Of a stretch of DNA of 64,000 nt, positions 59,181-64,000 are shown one piece after another (within the stretch, counting starts at the first letter, position 1; the number at the start of each line of letters is the position of its first letter). The stretch covers positions 62,001 through 126,000 of the forward strand of contig NZ_JYKA01000008.1 in the NCBI RefSeq assembly GCF_001676875.1, read 5' to 3'. The stretch is from Chromobacterium subtsugae. GTDB lineage: Bacteria > Pseudomonadota > Gammaproteobacteria > Burkholderiales > Chromobacteriaceae. The position numbers and the translations under genes were made by a program. The notes below the pieces were generated by a model. The model worked only from the letters and a program-made list of their open reading frames with translations. It did not search any database and was not told the DNA's origin.

Positions 59181-60286
59181 TTGCCTCCCTTGACCCAGTA
59201 GGTGCCCTGCGGCGGAATCGCCAGGAAGTCGCGGTGCAGCTGCTGCCAGCTGGCGTCCGGGTCCAGTTTGGCGAAGCGCGCCGGCTGCAGCGTCTTGGCG
59301 AAGGCTTCCAGCAGCACGATGTGGTAGGGCGTGTTGTAGAAGTGGTGCCAGGCGCCGAAGGTGCGGCCGTCGCGCACGGCGGCGAGCGCGCCCACCGGTT
59401 TGCGCGCGGCGGCGCGGGCCAGCGATTCGCGGGCCTGGGCCGGCGAGATGTCGGCGCCGAACTGGATGCCGATCTTGTCGGCCGCGTCGGCGGTGCCGGT
59501 GCCGATGTACCAGTCGGGTTTGGAGGCCAGCACGTGTTCCATGTTCACCTCGCCCACCGCGCCGGGAATCAGCTTGTCGCCGATATTGACGCCGCCAGCG
59601 GCATCCACCAGCTCGCCCAGGCTGCCTTTGCCGGCGCTGGTGACGTTGGGGAAGGCGGCGGCGCGCAGATCAAGGAAGACATTGGGCTTCTGCTGCGCCG
59701 GGATGGCGGCCACCGTCTTGCGGATGGCGTCTATCCGGCTTTGGTAAAAGCGGATGAAGCGCTCGGCCTCGGCCTCGCGCTGCAGCGCCTTGCCCATGAT
59801 GCGCAGGCTGGGCACGGTGTGCTCCAGCGGCGCGTTGCGGAAATCGACGAACACCACCGGCACTTTGGCCGCCTGCAGCTGCTGGACGATGGGATTGTTC
59901 AGGCCCGGACCGTGGCCGGAAATGCTGAAGATGGCGATGTCCGGCTTCAGCGTCAGCACCTTCTCGGCGCTGACCGAGTTTTCGCTGGTCTTGCCGATCA
60001 GCGGGATGCGGTCGATCTCCGGGAAGCGTTTCTTGTATTGGGCGTAGGTTTGCGGGTCCAGCTGGCGGAAATCGCCCTGCCAGCCGGCGACGCGGGCCAG
60101 AGGCTGCTTGCCTTCCAGCAGCGCCAGCGAGTAGAACAGCCGGCCTTCGCCCAGCAGGATGCGGTTCACCTTGGCCGGCACTTCCACCTTGCGGCCGGCG
60201 ATGTCGGTGATGGTGGCGGCCTGGGCCGACAGCGCGGTGGCGGCGATCAGCGTGGCGGCCAGCAAACGGGAGAATACGGTCTTCAT
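59177..60286 (-). CDS. Periplasmic ferric-siderophore-binding protein
   Basis: The 369-residue class III binding protein has a signal peptide (MKTVFSRLLAATLIAATALSAQA) and the two-lobed FecB/FhuD-like domain beginning ITDIAGRKVEVPAKVNRILLGEGR. It would pass the ferric catecholate from the receptor to the permease. It follows the DUF2218 gene by 10 bases and overlaps the permease gene. Confidence 0.9.
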   Translation of the reverse strand: MKTVFSRLLAATLIAATALSAQAATITDIAGRKVEVPAKVNRILLGEGRLFYSLALLEGKQPLARVAGWQGDFRQLDPQTYAQYKKRFPEIDRIPLIGKTSENSVSAEKVLTLKPDIAIFSISGHGPGLNNPIVQQLQAAKVPVVFVDFRNAPLEHTVPSLRIMGKALQREAEAERFIRFYQSRIDAIRKTVAAIPAQQKPNVFLDLRAAAFPNVTSAGKGSLGELVDAAGGVNIGDKLIPGAVGEVNMEHVLASKPDWYIGTGTADAADKIGIQFGADISPAQARESLARAAARKPVGALAAVRDGRTFGAWHHFYNTPYHIVLLEAFAKTLQPARFAKLDPDASWQQLHRDFLAIPPQGTYWVKGGK

Positions 60287-60296
60287 CGGGCGTCCT

Positions 60297-60578
60297 TTAC
60301 TTTTGCCAGTCGAGCTTGAGTTCCGGTTGCTTGGCCATCAAGCCCAGGTGCTCGTCCATGATGAATTCGATCTTGGCCAGCTTGTCGGCCGCGTCCGCCG
60401 CGCACACCATGTCCAGCGTGTCGCCCGCGCGCTGGATGTCGCAGGTGCCGATGGGGAACTGCACATGGGCGCGCTCGGTGTCGAAATCCACCGGCACCTT
60501 CAGCGCGTAGTGCTTGCACAGTTTGTACAGCACCTTGTCGGCGTTGGCGGTGGTGAGGGAAGCGCGGCTGCTCAGCAT
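60297..60578 (-). CDS. DUF2218 domain protein
   Basis: The 93-residue cytoplasmic protein (MLSSRASLTTANADKVLYKL, FDTERAHVQFPIGTCDIQRA, MDEHLGLMAKQPELKLDWQK) fits the DUF2218 family. These small proteins recur beside siderophore transport genes and have no proven role; ferric-siderophore reduction or release in the cytoplasm is a guess. It is the first gene after the receptor terminator and 10 bases before the binding-protein gene. Confidence 0.8.
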   Translation of the reverse strand: MLSSRASLTTANADKVLYKLCKHYALKVPVDFDTERAHVQFPIGTCDIQRAGDTLDMVCAADAADKLAKIEFIMDEHLGLMAKQPELKLDWQK

Positions 60579-60596
60579 GATGATTTCTCCATTCTT

Positions 60597-60660
60597 TTAA
60601 AACGGGAACAGGCAGTTGGCGGACCGATGGGGTCCGGCAACTGCCGTGCGTAGCTTCCCG
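60597..60660 (-). terminator. Extended stem-loop and U-tract after the TonB receptor gene
   Basis: GGCAGTTGGCGGACC (60611-60625) pairs with GGTCCGGCAACTGCC (60631-60645) with one mismatch, within an outer CGGGAA/TTCCCG stem (60603-60608 and 60655-60660). On the minus strand TTTTAAAA follows. It should terminate most receptor transcripts and let a fraction continue into the transport genes. Confidence 0.82.
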
Positions 60661-60694
60661 TCCGCTTTTGCGGTGCGGATGGGGAGCGCGGGGT

Positions 60695-62824
60695 TTAGAA
60701 CTTGCCGCTCAGGGTCAGCCAATAGCGGCGGCCCTCGTCGACCATCCAGTTGCCGTCCAGGCCGTTGTAGCGGCCTCGATCATCGATGGCCACCTTGCGG
60801 TCGCCGACGTTGAACACGGCGAAATTGACGTCGAAGGTCTTGTTGATGCGGTAAGTGCCGCCCAGGTCCCAGGTGCTGGAGCCGCCACGAGTGCGGGCGA
60901 CGTTGGCGCCGTTGCGGAAGCCGGTGTAGTACTGCTTGCCTTCGAAGTTCAGGCGAGTGTACAGATCCAGCTTTTCCATCGGGTTCCAGGCCAGCTTGGC
61001 GTTGCCCGCATGCTCAGGCGTTTTGTCCAGCGGCATGCCATCCAGAGACTGGCCGCCGAAACTGGTTTCCTTGCCGCCGTGGCGCTTGGACTTGGTGTAG
61101 GTGTAGTTGCCGGATACGGTCCAGCGCGGCGCGAACGCCCAGCTGCCGGAGAGCTCCAGGCCGCGGATGTTCACGGAGTCGACGTTGTCGTAGACGTAGA
61201 TGCGAGCGGGTGAGATACCAGGATCGTATTGATTGGAGAATTTATCCGTTCCGTAGCTGACCACCTTGTTCTTGAAGTCGTTGTAGAACAGCGTGGCGTT
61301 GGCGCTCAGATCCTTGTTGTTATCGAAATGCAGGCTGGCCTCGTAGGAAGTGCTTTCCTCCGGCTTCAGATTGGAGTTGCCGCACAGAACGCCTGCTTCG
61401 TTGCCTGCCCCGGTGCGCATGCAGTAGCCGCCGGTGCTCTGGCGGATGGTCGGGGCCTTGAAGCCTTTGCCGGCGCCGCCTTTCAGAGTCCACTGCGAAT
61501 TCAGTTGCTCAACCAGGTACAGACGCGGCGTGAAATGGCTGCCAAACACGCTGTGGTGGTCGAGACGGCCGCCGCCGGTGAGCTTCAGGCTGTCGGTGAT
61601 GTCGTAGGTATCTTCGGCGAACAGTGCCCAGGTATTGACGGTGATCTTGTTCGGATTGGCCGGCCCGGTGAAGCCGGCAATGGCTTCCTGGGCGCGCATG
61701 TTGTCGCCAACCTGCTGGCCGACTTGGGTGCCGAGTTTCAGTGTGTGCCTGTCGAACAGGAAGGATAGCTGGCCATCCAACGTGGTGTTGGTCAGCTTCA
61801 GGCCTTTGCCATCGTCGATATTGTTGGCGCTGTGGCTGGGCTTCTCGATTTCCTGATACAGCGCGACATTGGAGCGGATGATGCCGTATTTGCCGTTGTG
61901 GCTCAGGCTCCAGTGATCCCTGGTGTCGAAATAGTCGTCTTTTGTATTCGGTCCAAAGCCTCCCTTGACTTTTATTAGGGAGGCCACGCTCTTGCCCGGC
62001 GTGGTGGTCTTGCGCAGCTCGTTGTGCCCTGCCTCGAACGTGATCTCATTGTCCTTGTTCGGGGTAAAGGTCAGTTTGGCGTTGATGTCTGAGGCGTGAG
62101 TCGCAACTTTGCCTCCATCGCCGCTGTTGGAGTAGTAGATGTTGTCTTCGGCCTGGTTGTTCAGCGCGCCGTAGATTTGCAGCGACAGCAGGTCTTTCAC
62201 CAGCGGGCCGCCGACCCAGAAGCTGCTCTGGCCGGTATTGCCTTCATCTGAATGCTGGGTGATGGTGCCGCCCAGCGTCATCGAACCGTGCCATTCCTTC
62301 GGCGCCTTGCGGGTGATGATGTTGACCACGCCGCCCATCGCGTCGGAGCCGTACAAGGACGACATCGGGCCGCGCACCACTTCGATGCGCTCAATCGCCT
62401 CCATTGGCGGAATCTGGTACTGCTGGAAGCCGCCGGTGCCGCGGCTGCGGGATTCGCGGGTGTTCTGGCGGCGGCCATCCACTAGGAGCAGCGTGTATTC
62501 GCCGGGCATGCCGCGAATGGAAATGTCCTTGTCCCCCGGACCGGAACCGTTGATGTTGACGCCTTCCAGGTCGCGGATCGCATCGGTCAGATTGGTGAAC
62601 GGCTTCTTTTCCAGGTCTTCGCGGGTGATCACCGAGATGCTGGCCGGGGCTTCCTTGATCTTCTGCTCGTAGCCGGAGGCGGTCACCACCACCGACGGCA
62701 GCACCGCTTCGGATTCGGCGGCGAAGGCCGCGGGAATGTGCAGGCTGCCTGCCGCGGCGGACAGCAGGGCGAGACGGAAACCATGCCTGGCGACGGCGCG
62801 AGGCGGGAGGCGATTTTTTTTCAT
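60695..62824 (-). CDS. cbuA: TonB-dependent catecholate siderophore receptor
   Basis: The 709-residue outer-membrane protein has a signal peptide (about 1-35, ending FAAESEA), a TonB-box-like LPSVVVTAS, a plug domain (about 50-165, with LLVDGRRQNTR and IERIEVVRGPMSSLYGSDAMGGVVNIITRK) and a 22-strand barrel ending in a terminal Phe (LTLSGKF), as in FepA/CirA-type receptors. It is first in the siderophore locus. The name follows the C. violaceum chromobactin receptor as I recall it. Ligand identity is inferred from context. Confidence 0.92.
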   Translation of the reverse strand: MKKNRLPPRAVARHGFRLALLSAAAGSLHIPAAFAAESEAVLPSVVVTASGYEQKIKEAPASISVITREDLEKKPFTNLTDAIRDLEGVNINGSGPGDKDISIRGMPGEYTLLLVDGRRQNTRESRSRGTGGFQQYQIPPMEAIERIEVVRGPMSSLYGSDAMGGVVNIITRKAPKEWHGSMTLGGTITQHSDEGNTGQSSFWVGGPLVKDLLSLQIYGALNNQAEDNIYYSNSGDGGKVATHASDINAKLTFTPNKDNEITFEAGHNELRKTTTPGKSVASLIKVKGGFGPNTKDDYFDTRDHWSLSHNGKYGIIRSNVALYQEIEKPSHSANNIDDGKGLKLTNTTLDGQLSFLFDRHTLKLGTQVGQQVGDNMRAQEAIAGFTGPANPNKITVNTWALFAEDTYDITDSLKLTGGGRLDHHSVFGSHFTPRLYLVEQLNSQWTLKGGAGKGFKAPTIRQSTGGYCMRTGAGNEAGVLCGNSNLKPEESTSYEASLHFDNNKDLSANATLFYNDFKNKVVSYGTDKFSNQYDPGISPARIYVYDNVDSVNIRGLELSGSWAFAPRWTVSGNYTYTKSKRHGGKETSFGGQSLDGMPLDKTPEHAGNAKLAWNPMEKLDLYTRLNFEGKQYYTGFRNGANVARTRGGSSTWDLGGTYRINKTFDVNFAVFNVGDRKVAIDDRGRYNGLDGNWMVDEGRRYWLTLSGKF

Positions 62825-62967
62825 TTTGATTACCCAGAGTTCATCACGGAACGTATGTCCACTTGGCAGGCGCGCTGCGGCGATCGTTGCTGCGTTTTTA
62901 TGGAATAAATGCGCAATAGAATGTCAAATGGCCCGCTATTTTCGCATTAAGTCTATTTTGTGTAAAT

Positions 62968-62986
62968 AGGAATTGTTTTCATTATC
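62968..62986 (-). promoter_or_regulatory. Fur-box-like site upstream of the TonB receptor
   Basis: On the minus strand the site begins with a perfect half-site GATAATGA and matches the 19-bp Fur consensus at 13 positions. It lies about 145 bases before the receptor start, which implies a long leader, and about 260 bases before the divergent chitobiase. Confidence 0.6.
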
Positions 62987-63111
62987 GTTGGCGCGACGTA
63001 GTGGCGAGGTTCGCGCGCGTGAAAACCGCCGCCATCCAGGACACCGGCGGCGGCTGTCCGCCGCGCGCCGCAAATCTGGATGCGCTTGCCTTGCATCAAG
63101 CAGGCGTGTCG

Positions 63112-63141
63112 ATACCGCTTGCATACCACCTCTAATACCAC
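63112..63141 (+). repeat. Three phased ATACC-C direct repeats upstream of chitobiase
   Basis: ATACCGC (63112-63118), ATACCAC (63123-63129) and ATACCAC (63135-63141) are spaced 11 and 12 bp, one helical turn each. They lie 105-134 bases ahead of the chitobiase start and look like a regulator-binding array. The rest of the 62825-63245 spacer shows no gene. Confidence 0.6.
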
Positions 63142-63245
63142 TTAAATGCCAAATGTCATTCGCATGATGGTCGCGAGTGGAAATTCCAGTGGGACGCCGC
63201 ATGGCGGCCCAGCTCATGGCGCAGTGCATAAACGGGGAGTGGATG

Positions 63246-64000
63246 ATGAGCGTGAAGCGATTGCTGGGCGCGGCCGCGCTGGCCGCGGCGACAACGGCGG
63301 CGTGGGCGGCGCCGGACGCGGCGGCTTTGGGGCAAAGCCTGTCGATGCGGGTGGCGGTGGACAGCAACAGAGGCGCGGCGGCCGGCGCGCCGTGTTCCGA
63401 CCTGGGCGCGGACTGGGCGTCCTGCCTGAAAGGGCGGCTGATTCTGGAAAACCAGGGCGGCCAGGCGGTGCCGGCCGGCGGCGGCTGGAGCCTGTACCTG
63501 CACAGCATCCGCCGCATCCTGAAGCTGGATACGCCGCAGTTCGCCATCCGCCACATCACCGGCGACCTGTACCAGGTGACGCCCACCGCCGCTTTCCAGG
63601 GCCTGGCCGCCGGCCAGCGGCTGGAGCTGCCGCTGATAGACGAATACTGGATCCTGCAGGAAAGCGATGTGCTGCCGCGCCCCTACGTGGTGGTGGACGG
63701 CCAGGCGCCTGCCTTGTTGGCGCACGATGGCAGCGACGAGGCCAGCTACTTGCTGCCGCTGCGCGGCGACAACTGGAAGAACCCGGCCGGCGAGCTGCGG
63801 CCGCTGGCCACGCCGCAGCAACGCTATCTGACATTCACCCAGCGCGGTCAGCAGCTGTCGGCCGCCCAGGTGGCCAACCGCGTCATCCCGGCCGCGCTGC
63901 GGCAGCAGTTGGGCGGCGGCCAGCTGGAGGTGAAAGGGCTGAGCCTGAGTCTGTCCGGCCTGAGCCCGGCGCAAAGCCAGGCGCTGTCCCAGCGCGCGGC
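63246..64000 (+). CDS. chb: Chitobiase / beta-N-acetylhexosaminidase (GH20), N-terminal part, cut by window end
   Basis: About 251 codons are visible without a stop. A signal peptide (MSVKRLLGAAALAAATTAAWA) is followed by the CHB_HEX N-terminal domain: DLGADWASC, WSLYLHSIRRILKLD, FAIRHITGDLYQVTPTAAF, DEYWILQESDVLPRPYV, closely matching Serratia chitobiase. The GH20 catalytic barrel lies beyond the window. It would split chitobiose and chitooligomers in the periplasm. ATG 63246 is six bases from GGGGAG; ATG 63243 is directly before it. Confidence 0.88.
   Translation, partial: MSVKRLLGAAALAAATTAAWAAPDAAALGQSLSMRVAVDSNRGAAAGAPCSDLGADWASCLKGRLILENQGGQAVPAGGGWSLYLHSIRRILKLDTPQFAIRHITGDLYQVTPTAAFQGLAAGQRLELPLIDEYWILQESDVLPRPYVVVDGQAPALLAHDGSDEASYLLPLRGDNWKNPAGELRPLATPQQRYLTFTQRGQQLSAAQVANRVIPAALRQQLGGGQLEVKGLSLSLSGLSPAQSQALSQRA

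Overview
The window is high-GC chromosomal DNA that reads as a Chromobacterium, most likely C. violaceum or a close relative. The main reasons are the gene order of the catecholate siderophore locus at 47.4-62.8 kb, which matches the C. violaceum chromobactin (cba/cbu) locus as I remember it, the betaproteobacterial rimP-nusA-infB-rbfA-truB-rpsO-pnp block, and the general protein similarity. The species call is an inference from gene content; no search was run.

Layout. 0-4.3 kb: the end of a membrane protein, a small PH-like protein, then a LysR regulator divergent from bauA-mmsA (beta-alanine transaminase and acylating semialdehyde dehydrogenase). 4.3-12.9 kb: single genes, namely a GNAT, an SRPBCC protein, two metallo-beta-lactamase-fold hydrolases, a YkuD_2 protein without its catalytic Cys, a quinone-oxidoreductase-type MDR, two LysR regulators and a periplasmic binding protein. 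13.1-19.6 kb: a B12-dependent ribonucleotide reductase (nrdJ) behind two NrdR-type boxes, then a very large AsmA/DUF748 protein. 19.6-26 kb: polyamine-related genes (gamma-glutamylputrescine synthetase-like, Tat-exported agmatine deiminase-like, a LysR, a MocR). A cold-shock gene and a lower-GC remnant strip holding a broken H-NS-family gene sit in the middle. 26-36.5 kb: ccoG, small membrane proteins, a TPR lipoprotein-like exported protein, a PAS-PAS chemoreceptor, marC, pilU-yffB-dapE, and fadD. 36.6-46 kb: the transcription/translation operon from rimP to pnp. 46-47.4 kb: three small unknown genes. 47.4-62.8 kb: the siderophore locus. 63.2 kb to the end: the N-terminal part of a chitobiase that runs off the window.

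Siderophore locus. All genes read leftward (minus strand). Transcription order is TonB receptor, DUF2218 protein, periplasmic binding protein, permease, ATPase, then an EntF-like C-A-T-TE synthetase, then entC-entE-entB-entA and a DAHP synthase. Fur-box-like sites precede the receptor, the synthetase and entC. Strong terminators follow the receptor and the synthetase, so the locus splits into separately iron-controlled units. The DAHP synthase feeds chorismate, EntC/B/A turn it into 2,3-dihydroxybenzoate, EntE loads it onto the EntB carrier domain, and the single-module synthetase joins it to an amino acid. Read by eye, the A-domain pocket is not the serine code of EntF and has two acidic positions that suggest a basic amino acid.

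The most interesting leads outside familiar gene families are: the YkuD_2 protein with Ser in place of the nucleophile Cys; a triple helically phased ATACC-C direct repeat ahead of chitobiase; a fatty-acid-type palindrome ahead of fadD; the NrdR box pair; the pnp leader stem-loop; the H-NS remnant; and the non-serine A-domain code in an EntF-shaped synthetase.
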